64,000 bases of DNA from Oscarella lobularis (GCF_947507565.1 NC_089180.1:3531069-3595068), one strand, 5' to 3'; shown: positions 34,430 through 47,444, counted from the stretch's first letter. The notes: generated from the sequence alone by a model not told the origin. Translations and numbers: made by a program.

Positions 34430-37400
34430 GAGTACCTTCAACAGAAAACATATTGAGTACCTTCAACAGAAAACGTAATGAGTACCTTCAACAGAAAACA
34501 TATTGAGTACCTTCAACAGAAAACAGAAAACATATTGAGTACGTTCAACAGAAAACAGAAAACAGATTAAGACCTACAACAGAAAACAGAAAACATATTG
34601 AGTACGTTCAACAGAAAACATATTGAATACGTTTAACAGAAAACATAATGAGTACCTTCGACAGAAAACATATTCAGTACCTTCAACAGAAAACGTAATG
34701 AGTACCTTCAACAGAAAATATATTGAGTACCTTCAACAGAAAACAGAAAACATATTGAGTACGTTCAACAGAAAACAGAAAACAGATTGAGACCTACAAC
34801 AGAAAACAGAAAACATTGAGTACCTACAACAGAAAACAGAAAACATATTGAGTACCTTCAACAGAAAACATTGAGTACCTTCAACAGAAAACAGAAAACA
34901 TATTGAGTACGTTCAACAGAAAACAGAAAACAGATTGAGACCTACAAAAGAAAACAGAAAACATATTGAGTACCTTCAACAGAAAACATAATGAGTACCT
35001 TCAACAGAAAACATATTGAGTACCTTCAACAGAAAACAGAAAACATATTGAGTACGTTCAACAGAAAACAGAAAACAGATTGAGACCTACAACAGAAAAC
35101 AGAAAACATTGAGTACCTACAACAGAAAACAGAAAACATATTGAGTACCTTCAACAGAAAACAGATTGAGACCTACAACAGAAAACAGAAAACATTGAGT
35201 ACCTACAACAGAAAACAGAAAACATATTGAGTACCTTCAACAGAAAACATTGAGTACCTTCAACAGAAAACAGAAAACATATTGAGTACGTTCAACAGAA
35301 AACAGAAAACAGATTGAGACCTACAACAGAAAACAGAAAACATATTTAGTACCTTCAACAGAAAACATAATGAGTACCTTCAACAGAAAACATATTGAGT
35401 ACCTTCAACAGAAAAAAGAAAACATATTGAGTACGTTCAACAGAAAACAGAAAACAGATTGAGACCTACAACAGAAAACAGAACACATATTGAGTACCTT
35501 CAACAGAAAACATAATGAGTACCTTCAACAGAAAACATATTGAGTACCTTCAACAGAAAACAGAAAACGTATTGAGTACGTTCAACAGAAAACAGAAAAC
35601 GTATTGAGTACGTTCAACAGAAAACAGAAAACAGATTGAGACCTACAACAGAAAACAGAAAACATTGAGTACCTACAACAGAAAAAGAAAACAGATTGAG
35701 TACACTGCACCTACAACAGAAAACAGAAAACATAATGAGTACCTTCAACAGAAAACATATTGAGTACCTTCAACAGAAAACGTAATGAGTACCTTCAACA
35801 GAAAACATATTGAGTACCTTTAACAGAAAACAGAAAACATATTGAGTACGTTCAACAGAAAACAGAAAACAGATTGAGACCTACAACAGAAAACAGAAAA
35901 CATTGAGTACCTACAACAGAAAAAGAAAACATATTGAGTACACTGTACCTACAACAGAAAACAGAAAACATATTGAGTACGTTCAACAGAAAACATATTG
36001 AATACGTTTAACAGAAAACATATTGAGTACCTTTAACAAAAAACGTAATGAGTACCTTCAACAGAAAACATATTGAGTACCTTCAACAGAAAAAAGAAAT
36101 CATATTGAGTACCTACAACAGAAAACAGAAAACATATTGAGTACGTTCAACAGAAAACATATTGAATACGTTTAACAGAAAACAGAATGAGTACCTTCAA
36201 CAGAAAACATAATGAGTACCTTCAACAGAAAACATATTGAGTACCTTCAACAGAAAAGGTAATGAGTACCTTCAACAGAAAACATAATGAGTACCTTCAA
36301 CAGAAAATATATTGAGTACCTTCAACAGAAAACAGAAAACATATTGAGTACGTTCAACAGAAAACAGAAAACAGATTGAGACCTTCAACAGAAAACAGAA
36401 AACATTGAGTACCTACAACAGAAAACAGAAAACATATTGAGTACCTTCAACAGAAAACATTGAGTACCTTCAACAGAAAACAGAAAACATATTGAGTACG
36501 TTCAACAGAAAACAGAAAACAGATTGAGACCTACAACAGAAAACAGAAAACATATTTAGTACCTTCAACAGAAAACATAATGAGTACCTTCAACAGAAAA
36601 CATATTGAGTACCTTCAACAGAAAACAGAAAACATATTGAGTACCTACAACAGAAAACAGAAAACATATTGAGTACGTTCAACAGAAAACATATTGAATA
36701 CGTTTAACAGAAAACATAATAAGTACCTTCAACAGAAAACATATTGAGTACCTTCAACAGAAAACAGAAAACATATTGAGTACCTTCAACAGAAAACATA
36801 TTGAGTACCTTCAACAGAAAACATAATGAGTACCTTCAACAGAAAACAGAAAACATATTGAGTACCTACAACAGAAAACAGAAAACATATTGAGTACGTT
36901 CAACAGAAAACATATTAAATACGTTCAACAGAAAACATAATGAGTACCTTCAACTGAAAACGTAATGAGTACCTTCAACAAAAAACATATTGAGTACCTT
37001 CAACAGAAAACAGAAAACATATTGAGTACGTTCAACAGAAAACAGAAAACAGATTGAGACCTACAACAGAAAACAGAAAACATATTGAGTACCTTCAACA
37101 GAAAACATAATGAGTACCTTCAACAGAAAACATATTGAGTACCTTCAACAGAAAACAGAAAACATATTGGGTACGTTCAACAGAAAACAGAAAACAGATT
37201 GAGACTTACAACAGAAAACAGAAAACATATTGAGTACCTTCAACAGAAAACATAATGAGTACCTTCAACAGAAAACGTAATGAGTACCTTCAACAGAAAA
37301 CGTAATGAGTACCTTCAACAGAAAACAGAAAACATATTGAGTACTTACAACAGAAAACAGAAAACATATTGAGTACGTTCAACAGAAAACAGAAAACATA

Positions 37401-40400
37401 TTGGGTACGTTCAACAGAAAACAGAAAACAGATTGAGACTTACAACAGAAAACAGAAAACATATTGAGTACCTTCAACAGAAAACATAATGAGTACCTTC
37501 AACAGAAAACGTAATGAGTACCTTCAACAGAAAACGTAATGAGTACCTTCAACAGAAAACAGAAAACATATTGAGTACTTACAACAGAAAACAGAAAACA
37601 TATTGAGTACGTTCAACAGAAAACAGAAAACATATTGGGTACGTTCAACAGAAAACAGAAAACAGATTGAGACTTACAACAGAAAACAGAAAACATATTG
37701 AGTACCTTCAACAGAAAACATAATGAGTACCTTCAACAGAAAACGTAATGAGTACCTTCAACAGAAAACATATTGAGTACCTTCAACAGAAAACAGAAAA
37801 CATATTGAGTACCTACAACAGAAAACAGAAAACATATTGAGTACGTTCAACAGAAAACATATTGAATACGTTTAACAGAAAACATAATGAGTACCTTCAA
37901 CAGAAAACATAATGAGTACCTTCAACAGAAAACATATTGAGTACCTTCAACAGAAAAGGTAATGAGTACCTTCAACAGAAAACATATTGAGTACCTTCAA
38001 CAGAAAACAGAAAACATATTGAGTACGTTCAACAGAAAACAGAAAACAGATTGAGACCTACAACAGAAAACAGAAAACATTGAGTACCTACAACAGAAAA
38101 CAGAAAACATATTGAGTACCTTCAACAGAAAACATATTGAGTACCTTCAACAGAAAACAGAAAACATATTGAGTACGTTCAACAGAAAACAGAAAACAGA
38201 TTGAGACCTACAACAGAAAACAGAAAACATATTGAGTACCTTCAACAGAAAACATAATGAGTACCTTCAACAGAAAACATATTGAGTACCTTCAACAGAA
38301 AATAGAAAACATATTGAGTACGTTCAACAGAAAACAGAAAACAGATTGAGTACCTACAACAGAAAACAGAAAACATATTGAGTACGTTCAACAGAAAACA
38401 TATTGATTACGTTTAACAAAAAACATAATGAGTACCTTCAACAGAAAACATATTGAGTACCTTCAACAGAAAACATATTGAGTACCTTCAACAGAAAACA
38501 TAATGAGTACCTTCAACAGAAAACAGAAAACATATTGAGTACCTACAACAGAAAACAGAAAACATATTGAGTACGTTCAACAGAAAAAATATTGAGTACG
38601 TTCAACAGAAAACATATTGAATACGTTTAACAGAAAACATAATGAGTACCTTCAACAGAAAACATATTGAGTACCTTCAACAGAAAACGTAATGAGTACC
38701 TTCAACAGAAAACATATTGAGTACGTTCAACAGAAAACAGAAAACAGATTGAGACCTACAACAGAAAACAGAAAACATTGAGTACCTACAACAGAAAACA
38801 GAAAACATATTGAGTACCTTCAACAGAAAACATATTGAGTACCTTCAACAGAAAACAGAAAACATATTGAGTACGTTCAACAGAAAACAGAAAACAGATT
38901 GAGACCTACAACAGAAAACAGAAAACATATTGAGTACCTTCAACAGAAAACATAATGAGTACCTTCAACAGAAAACATATTGAGTACCTTCAACAGAAAA
39001 TAGAAAACATATTGAGTACGTTCAACAGAAAACAGAAAACAGATTGAGTACCTACAACAGAAAACAGAAAACATATTGAGTACGTTCAACAGAAAACATA
39101 TTGAATACGTTTAACAAAAAACATAATGAGTACCTTCAACAGAAAACATATTGAGTACCTTCAACAGAAAACATATTGAGTACCTTCAACAGAAAACATA
39201 ATGAGTACCTTCAACAGAAAACAGAAAACATATTGAGTACCTAGAACAGAAAACAGAAAACATATTGAGTACGTTCAACAGAAAAAATATTGAGTACGTT
39301 CAACAGAAAACATATTGAATACGTTTAACAGAAAACATAATGAGTACCTTCAACAGAAAACATAATGAGTACCTTCAACAGAAAACATATTGAGTACCTT
39401 CAACAGAAAACATAATGAGTACCTTCAACAAAAAACATATTGAGTACCTTCAACAGAAAACATATTTAATACGTTTAACAGAAAACATAATGAGTACCTT
39501 CAACAGAAAACATATTGAGTACCTTTAACAGAAAACAGAAAACATATTGAGTACCTACAACAGAAAACAGAAAACATATTGAGTACCTTCAACAGAAAAC
39601 ATAATGAGTACCTTCAACAGAAAACATATTGAGTACCATCAACAGAAAACGTAATGAGTACCTTCAACAGAAAACATATTGAGTACCTTCAACAGAAAAC
39701 AGAAAACATATTGAGTACGTTCAACAGAAAACAGAAAACAGATTGAGACCTACAACAAAAAACAGAAAACATTGAGTACCTACAACAGAAAAAGAAAACA
39801 TATTGAGTACCTTCAACAGAAAACAGAAAACATATTGAGTACGTTCAACAGAAAACAGAAAACAGATTGAGACCTACAACAGAAAACAGAAAACATATTG
39901 AGTACCTTCAACAGAAAACATAATGAGTACCTTCAACAGAAAACGTAATGAGTACCTTCAACAGAAAACATATTGAGTACCTTCAACAGAAAACAGAAAA
40001 CATATTGAGTACGTTCAAGAGAAAACATATTGAATACGTTTACAGAAAACATAATGAGTACCTTCAACAGAAAACATATTGAGTACCTTCAACAGAAAAC
40101 ATAAAGAGTACCTTCAACAGAAAACAGAAAACATATTGAGTACCTACAACAGAAAACAGAAAACATATTGAGTACGTTCAACAGAAAACATATTAAATAC
40201 GTTTAACAGAAAACATAATGAGTACCTTCAACAGAAAACATAATGAGTACCTTCAAGAGAAAACGTAATGAGTACCTTCAACAGAAAACATATTGAGTAC
40301 CTTCAACAGAAAACATATTGAGTACCTTCAACAGAAAACATAATGAGTACCTTCAACAGAAAACAGAAAACATATTGAGTACCTACAACAGAAAACAGAA

Positions 40401-42053
40401 AACATATTGAGTACGTTCAACAGAAAAAATATTGAGTACGTTCAACAGAAAACATATTGAATACGTTTAACAGAAAACATAATGAGTACCTTCAACAGAA
40501 AACATAATGAGTACCTTCAACAGAAAACATATTGAGTACCTTCAACAGAAAACATAATGAGTACCTTCAACAAAAAACATATTGAGTACCTTCAACAGAA
40601 AACATATTTAATACGTTTAACAGAAAACATAATGAGTACCTTCAACAGAAAACATATTGAGTACCTTTAACAGAAAACAGAAAACATATTGAGTACCTAC
40701 AACTGAAAACAGAAAACATATTGAGTACCTTCAACAGAAAACATAATGAGTACCTTCAACAGAAAACATATTGAGTACCATCAACAGAAAACGTAATGAG
40801 TACCTTCAACAGAAAACATATTGAGTACCTTCAACAGAAAACAGAAAACATATTGAGTACGTTCAACAGAAAACAGAAAACAGATTGAGACCTACAACAG
40901 AAAACAGAAAACATTGAGTACCTACAACAGAAAAAGAAAACATATTGAGTACCTTCAACAGAAAACAGAAAACATATTGAGTACGTTCAACAGAAAACAG
41001 AAAACAGATTGAGACCTACAACAGAAAACAGAAAACATATTGAGTACCTTCAACAGAAAACATAATGAGTACCTTCAACAGAAAACGTAATGAGTACCTT
41101 CAACAGAAAACATATTGAGTACCTTCAACAGAAAACAGAAAACATATTGAGTACGTTCAAGAGAAAACATATTGAATACGTTTACAGAAAACATAATGAG
41201 TACCTTCAACAGAAAACATATTGAGTGCCTTCAACAGAAAACATATTGAGTACATTCAACAGAAAACAGAAAACATATTGAGTACCTTCAACAGAAAACA
41301 TAATGAGTACCTTCAACAGAGAACATATTGAGTACCTTCAACAGAAAACAGAAAACATATTGAGTACCTTCAACAGGAAACGTAATTAGTACCTTCAACA
41401 GAAAACATATTGAGTACCTTCAACAGAAAACAGAAAACATATTGAGTACGTTCAACAGAAAACAGAAAACAGATTGAGACCTACAACAGAAAACAGAAAA
41501 CATATTGAGTACCTTCAACAGAAAACATATTGAGTACCTTCAACAGAAAACAGAAAACATATTGAGTACGTTCAACAGAAAACAGAAAACAGATTGAGAC
41601 CTACAACAGAAAACAGAAAACATATTGATTACCTTCAACAGTAAACATAATGAGTACCTTCAACAGAAAACGTAATGAGTACCTTCAACAGAGAACATAT
41701 TGAGTACCTACAACAGAAAACAGAAAAAATATTGTGTACGTTCAACAGAAAACATATTGAATACGTTTAACAGAAAACATAATGAGTACCTTCAACAGAA
41801 AACATAATGAGTACCTTCAACAGAAAACATATTGAGTGCCTTCAACAGAAAACGTAATGAGTACCTTCAACAGAAAACATATTGAGTATCTTCAACAGAA
41901 AACAGAAAACTTATTGAGTACCTTCAACAGAAAACATATTGAGTAACTTCAACAGAAAACACATTGAGTACCTACAACAGAAAACATATTGAGTAACTTC
42001 AACAGAAAACACATTCAGTACCTACAACAGAAAACACATTGAGTAACTTCAAC
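34430..42053 (+). repeat. 7.6-kb satellite array with higher-order structure
   Basis: Basic units are 25 bases (GAGTACCTTCAACAGAAAAC plus ATATT) with longer 31-32-base variants that carry a second AGAAAAC block or GAGACCTACAAC. Variant order repeats in larger blocks. The marker TTGGGTACG occurs at three sites exactly 234 bases apart (37169, 37403, 37637). GAAAATAGAAAAC and AGAAAAAATATTG markers recur at 698 bases, and AAAAAATATT and GAGTACCATC recur at 1142 bases. The outermost right units carry GAGTAACTTC and CACATT changes, so the edge is diverged. The units cycle through frames and hold stops, so the array is not coding. Confidence 0.95.
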
Positions 42054-42192
42054 TTGTGCTTCCTTTTGTCAAATCTTCTCTCGCTCGCATTGTTAGCTGG
42101 GCTCAGGCTGGAGTCGATCCAAAGATAATGGGCACAGGACCCATGTACCAGCTATTAGGAATGCAGTAAGGGTCTATATATAGAAATCGCAT

Positions 42193-42193
42193 C

Positions 42194-42224
<31 letters not shown>
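42193..42224. repeat. (TA)n microsatellite
   Basis: About 16 TA units, interrupted once. Confidence 0.9.
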
Positions 42225-42414
42225 CAACAGTTGGGGCGGAGCTTGCCATACGCTAGAGGACGATATCGGACACGGTATGCTATTGTTCGTCAACGCCAGC
42301 GCCGTTTTTCGATCGTACACGTGCGTCTGCAAGCGACACGTGACGGCGGGAACGATTGTCTGAATATAGAGGGTACTATGTACTACTAATAATAATTCAT
42401 TATCTTATGGGATT

Positions 42415-43328
42415 TTGAATGTTTTAGGTTATTATGCTTTTGTGACGTCAGAATATTTGTTTTCTACTGCCGCCTCCGCCACCGTCACGGCTTCTTCTAT
42501 TAATTCGACTAATCATTCTTTCACAGCTACTACTACTACTTCCTCTTCTAAAACGTCTTCTCTCGATCTTCCTCTTGCTATTGGTGTTGCATTTTCTCTC
42601 CTTCTCTTTTTTTGGACTCGTCATTGGGACTGTGTTTTATTATCGGCATTATCAAAAAGCCGTCTATGATTTTGAGAACGACAGCGGACGAGGCTCGCAG
42701 CAGGACGAAGTGCTACTTGTACCTAGTCGCGTCGAAATTCCGCCAGATCTTGGGTACAAGGGAAAAAAATCAATAATCAATATTATTATCTCTACCACCC
42801 CTAGGTGTTGGCCACTTTGGAAACGTCATGAAAGCGACAATGACGTCTCCTAACGGTTCTATGAACGTAGCAGTCAAAACGACACGAAGTAAAAAGAACC
42901 CTCATTGATTCTTATATTTATTTCTCATTTTCTCTCTAGATCCTGACGACGACGAAATTTCATAGGCGAAAGTCAACTTCTGATGAATCTCGGCGATCAC
43001 GATCACGTGGTGAAAATATACGGCTTCTCCTTACAAAACAGTGAGAACACGCAATACTTCCGTTCCCACAAGATTAATTAGTATTTCCATTATTTTCTTA
43101 GACGTTCTCAGTATCGTCATGGAATACGCTCAGCACGGCCATCTCCGTGCGTCGTCGTGCTCGATCTCAACTCAGCATACGCGATTCCAGCGTCGACGAC
43201 GTGACGCCGGGATCTAGTGCTATATTTGTCTCACGTTGAGGCAACAGCGAAACGCAGATGCTCAGTGATTTGAAAATGTACGACTGCGCCTTGCCAAGGG
43301 AATGAAATTCGGCATATCAAAACACGTG
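42415..43328 (+). pseudogene. Receptor tyrosine kinase fragment
   Basis: A Ser/Thr-rich extracellular stalk (KTSSLDLPLA) is followed by a membrane segment (AIGVAFSLLLF then GLVIGTVFYY) that needs a frame change at a T run near 42606-42612. A juxtamembrane part follows (RHYQKAVYDFENDSGRGSQQ, PPDLGYKG). After an intron with a CACCCCTAG acceptor (42805) comes the nucleotide loop GVGHFGNVMKAT with NVAVKTTR, containing the ATP-anchoring lysine. Then LLMNLGDHDHVVKIYGF, VLSIVMEYAQHGHLR and LAKGMKF follow in separate exons, again with a frameshift before ESQLL. The catalytic loop (HRDLAARN) and everything beyond are missing. The copy ends just before a Helitron-like element. Sponges have many such receptors, but the class cannot be named. 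Confidence 0.7.
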
Positions 43329-43361
43329 AGGCCGGGGGTCCTCGCTCTTCTGCTAATATTA

Positions 43362-43457
43362 TGGAGCCGACCACCGCAGTTGTACGGGTGGAGCCCGTAT
43401 AACGAAGGAGGGAGGCTCTCTCAAACGTGATCTTAGGGCCGGAAGTGTCTGTATGTA

Positions 43458-43488
<31 letters not shown>

Positions 43489-44082
43489 TCGTAACGCTCG
43501 GCATTGTGACGTGAATTAAAAACCCGTTTTTTCGTACAGCGCATGCGCGACATAGGGCCCTAAACGGTGCCCCAAAAAAGGCGATTTACGACGCGAATAA
43601 AGCGTTTTTTCTTTCATAAACGGAAAAAATGCTTAGAAACCCTTATTTCCAATTGATCTGTGCTATTTTCCGTTTTATAAATGCCCTGAGAAACCGAAAC
43701 GACAGTTTTGATTGTCACGCTCTGACGTCACAATCAAAAGTATCCACTCATGCCGTATGTGCGTGGGTATGTACGCGTGTACGGGTAACAGGAAATATGA
43801 CCCGTACACATGCATAGGTCCTCCTCAAATACAGAATACAGAGCACATTATCAAATACACTACGTCAGAAAAGCGCCTAATTAGGAAAACATTGCAATCA
43901 TGCAAGTATTTACAGTATGTAGGTAGAAGTGAGCTGTAGTAGCTAACGGCTGTAAGAACCACGTGAATATGTGACAACATAAAAAATTATGACGTCACAC
44001 TATGGTATGCACTCTCGTACGGTAAACGGTGGGAGGCTCTGCATGATGGCAACACGGTGAACACCGGGCCATCATTCTCTAG
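43362..44082 (+). mobile_element. Helitron-like non-autonomous element, copy 1
   Basis: It starts TGGAGCCGACCACCGCAGTT and ends with a CGGTG-AA-CACCG hairpin, ten bases, then CTAG followed by T. That is Helitron 3' end geometry. Three TGACGTCA sites are conserved among the family; two are present in this copy. It contains a (GTCT)n run at 43446-43489. Copies 2 and 3 lie at 62.2 and 63.4 kb. Confidence 0.7.
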
Positions 44083-44671
44083 TTTTATATATAAATAATA
44101 TATATGTATATCTAGATGATTTGCTGATAACGTAGAAGTATCGAATGTCGAGACCACGTGGATGCGGCCAAAAAATGTAAGTGTCAGTGGATTAAGTAAA
44201 CGTTTTTATATGCCTGTCAATTTTCTAGGTATGACCGGTTATACGGGCATCGATGACGCAACGATGACGACACGACCGCAGGACGTTGGCAGTCGCAGCA
44301 AATGTGGGCGAATCAGCCTAGGTACGATGTAATTTCCTTCGTAGAATGTTCCGAAGCAGTTGTCGCTATCGTTTTGCTGATACAACGGCGTCCAAAGCGA
44401 TAGCGTTCGAACGATCGACGATAGAGGCTCGAAAACTGCACTTAGAGAGCGCTTCTCAGCTCTATACTAATATTTAGGACCGTTAAACGGCATTTTTCGG
44501 TCGCAAAACAGTCGAAACGACTCGTAGCGCCGCTCCTCAAATCACGAATCCGTTTTTCGCGTAGACTCGTTACTTAGTAGCAATCAGCCGACTCAGAGTT
44601 CTTAAAACGATAAACGTGTGCGTTAGAAACCGCTAGATAAGCTAGATCTAGACGACGAGCCTTTGTCACAC
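44083..44671. other. No recognisable gene
   Basis: Non-coding sequence between the Helitron-like copy and a tandem repeat. I see no supported feature in it. Confidence 0.4.
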
Positions 44672-45435
44672 GTACCGGAAGTAGGCGGGTCGAAATTTAA
44701 TTCGCACGATTTGTTTGACCTTGTGGAGTTGTTACACTAATAAAGTAGAGTAGATCTAGTGCGTTTATTTGGAAATCGGCGAGTTGAGATTTTCAGCATC
44801 CCTCAACTATAGCACACGCTTTTTTGGTCAAAAACGGCATCTCCCAAAATCTCGAATTTTCTACGTCAAACTATAGGGCTTTAGTTAACATCATAGTCTC
44901 AAAATTGTCAGACGCGCCGAATTTTATTCACTTTTTGAAGGGCGTGACCAATGTACCGGAAGTTCGTCATTTTCGTTTGAAATTTGACTCGTACAAACTG
45001 TCTGACCTCATAGAGTTGTTTTACGAATAAAGTAGAGTAGATCTAGCCCGTTTAGTTGGAAATCCGTGAGTTGAGATTTTTAGAGAACCGTGATAGTCCA
45101 TGGTTTTTTGTCAAATACCGCATCTCCCAGAACGCCACGATTTTTACGTGAAACGATAGAGCTTTAGTACCTAGTTGACTCCACGGTCTCAAAATTGTCG
45201 AGCGCCAATTTTTTGAAGGGTGTGGCTAACATTAATGCGTACCGGAAGTGGTCTTTTTTCGTGTGAAATTTGACCCGTACGAACTGTTTGACCTTGTAGT
45301 GTTGTTCTACTAATAGAGTAGAGTAGATCTAGCGCCTTTATATGGAAATCTGCGAGTTGAGATTTTTATGGAACCGTGAGCTATAGTCCATGGTTTTTTG
45401 GTCATTTTGGTGACCTCTCCGATTCCTAAGATTTC
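44672..45435 (+). repeat. Tandem repeat of about 281-286 bases, 2.7 copies
   Basis: GTACCGGAAGT recurs at 44672, 44953 and 45239. Each unit contains AGTAGAGTAGATCTAG, GAGTTGAGATTTT, a GGTTTTTT or CTTTTTT run, CTCAAAATTGTC and TTTGAAGGG. The copies are diverged. The frame at 44824-45030 lies inside the repeat and is not a gene. Confidence 0.8.
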
Positions 45436-45547
45436 CTTTTCAAACAATGGGGATGGGTTGCCTGTTTGATCTCGCGATACCAATAGGACCTCACACCTCA
45501 AATTTTGGCTAAAATTGGAATTTTTTTTAGATGCCTATATGAAGACA

Positions 45548-46141
45548 TGGATCAATTCCCTCCTCCTCCTCCACGGCGTTTCTTCATCCAATTCAAGGTA
45601 AATAGGACAATAGATTTGAGTGGACTGGTTTGTAATTTTATTTTAGTTCTCTCTCCTCTCCCCACCGGATCAATCGGACGATGTTTCGATGAAGAAAGAA
45701 GAGGAAGTAGACGAAGCCATCCCTGGGGACTTGGGTCAAAGTCTCCCTCCTTGTGGGCTGGAGGCTAATGTGCTCTCCCCTGGGGACTTGGGTCAAAGTC
45801 TCGCTCCTTGGAGGCTGGAGGATAATGTGCCTACCCCCTGTGGACTTGGGTTAAAGTTCACTGTGGGGACTGCAGTCTCAGTCTCACCGCTTGGCCAGGA
45901 GGTCAAGCGGCAGCGCAGGATCAAGCAGCAATCAACGAGGACCAAGGAGGAGGAGGAAGGGGAGACGAGAGAGGACTTTTTTAATTTTTTTATTTATATA
46001 CATCCGGGATATTTTAATAAAAATTTTGACCATAGTTCTGCCTACTTTTACGACCGGAAGCGCACGCGACGTGAAATGACGTCGGTCCATTTCACGTCGC
46101 GTGCGCAAGTAGCGCGCTATAAAAGCGCGCATGGTCCCCTA
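45548..46141 (+). CDS. Small spliced gene with Pro-rich start, unidentified
   Basis: The ATG at 45548 opens MDQFPPPPPRRFFIQFK. A 49-base intron (GTAAATAG donor after 45597, ATTTTATTTTAG acceptor) is followed in the same frame by FSLLSPPDQSDDVSMKKEEE. A repeated block GDLGQSLPPCGLEANV and GDLGQSLAPWRLEDNV follows (57-base DNA repeat, 45720-45850). The rest is a basic and acidic patch (EVKRQRRIKQQSTRTKEEEE) and a tail to the TAA at 46144. No known family is recognised. The last 30 residues run through a 19-base inverted repeat, so the real 3' end may be earlier. Confidence 0.5.
46060..46106. other. Perfect 19-base inverted repeat
   Basis: GCGCACGCGACGTGAAATG at 46060-46078 is mirrored exactly at 46088-46106, with a nine-base loop. 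Confidence 0.9.
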
Positions 46142-46406
46142 AGCTAAGTGAAGTGCTCTTGTCGATCAAGAGCAAACGCATGCAATCTACTGTACTCTCA
46201 TGCGATAGCGTCTTTAAAAAATTCGTCTACTTCTTCTTCATCTTCTCAGATTATCTACTCACCACCTACAAAACAAAAAAAGTCGTTAATTTTTGAACGC
46301 GTAAATATAAACGCTTCGTAGTACGCATACCGTTCCATCAACGCCCACAAGGCGACGAGACATTTATTTATTTATTTCTGTTCACGTTGATGACACTATA
46401 GTCTGC

Positions 46407-47381
46407 CTACTCAGGGAGAGACTCTACCCAATCTCTAGAACTTCGGTACGTCGACAGGCAATCAAATACTTAAAGAGATAGAGGCTCCGCTCTACACTTA
46501 TTTTGATTACGGTATCTTCTTACACCAGGTGCATTTACCTTGATTTATGGAGAGTACTGTTGAGTAGGATTTCTGCGTTGAAAAGTGTTCTAAAATTGGA
46601 AGTTTCGCGGTTGCGACTTTGTGAGAAGATGCGCGGTTCGAGGAAACGCACTAGGGGGAGGAGAAAACGTTGAATTATACATGAGAGACTCTTTGCATAT
46701 GAAAATACCTTATTGATTTGGTGATCCACGATTCCTCTGTACATGAACTTTGGAATCGTTCACATCGACTAAATCTAAAAGAAAAACAATAATAAATTTT
46801 TCAAAATTTTGACTTCTTACCGTTGGGAGAATCTGGACTGAGGTAAATGAGATTTGAAAGATTGTTTTCAAATATCGTCCATAAGTCGTCGTGTCGAAAA
46901 TCAATCTTTAATTAAATAACGAAATTTCACGTACTATACTACATACGGAGATTTTTCTAACTGGAATATTTTTCAATGAATGACGAAATCCTTTGCTCAT
47001 TTCTTTCCACAGTAGCGAATTTTCGTCGTAGCTCGTAATCATTCGATGTACGGGACTCGCGTGATTGAGATTCGAGCCGTAGATTAGCTGAATTTGATTA
47101 GCCAATATTCGCGTTTCCTAAATACGACGAATTTTATTGCGATCGTCAGCGAGTGAGCTTACTCTTAGCGTCACTCCATGCGTCAAACTCAAATCGATGA
47201 CGATTTTTGGCGTTTCGGGCGATTGCATGGCGATTTGCACTCTTTCTCGCTTTTCCGCGCGCCATCGGGACGCGAAACCTAAACGCGTTTAGAGTTGGAC
47301 ATTCGTTAAACGCATATGATTACTTCGGGAGCTCGTTCGAAACGAAGAAACGCGAAGAAGAGACAGAAAAGATCTCCGCAT
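46407..47381 (-). CDS. TRMT10C: tRNA (guanine-9 / purine-9) methyltransferase, TRMT10C-like
   Basis: Exons run down the minus strand: 47381-47334, 47278-47163, 47117-46962, 46905-46821, 46774-46709, 46650-46539, and a last one ending at the TAG at 46407-46409. The product starts MRRSFLSLLRVSSFRTSSR, an Arg/Ser-rich leader typical of mitochondrial import. It continues KIVIDLSLTHGVTLRETRIL, ANQIQLIYGSNLNHASPVHR, LSNLIYLSPDSPNDLVDVND, GIVDHQI, then KVATAKLPILEHFSTQKSYS and TVLSINQ. These are the SPOUT-fold TRMT10 blocks (LIYLSPDSPN, GGIVD, A.LPI, VL.INQ). In mitochondria the vertebrate homologue methylates position 9 of tRNAs and is part of RNase P. A frameshift after NDSKV (about 46750) breaks the frame. 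The leader favours TRMT10C over the nuclear paralogues. Confidence 0.75.
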
Positions 47382-47444
47382 GTTTTTCGGTGCGCAGGCT
47401 GCGCATCTAGTGCGCAGATTAGCGCGTAAAAATGATAGGAGCAA
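47382..47444. promoter_or_regulatory. Putative bidirectional promoter, TRMT10C-like / SLC25A44-like
   Basis: Only 63 bases separate the two divergent start codons (47381 minus, 47445 plus). Any core promoter must be shared or overlap the coding ends. No TATA box is visible. Both genes encode mitochondrial proteins. Confidence 0.5.

Noticed and set aside
34430-42053. CRISPR-like array
   Set aside because: The units are directly repeated without unique spacers, and the DNA is eukaryotic. It is a satellite.
43712-43939. Open frames inside the Helitron-like copies, some shared between copies
   Set aside because: They coincide with conserved non-coding DNA of the element and have stops at different places in the three copies.
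44824-45030. 68-residue frame
   Set aside because: It lies inside a diverged tandem repeat and is not open in the other units.
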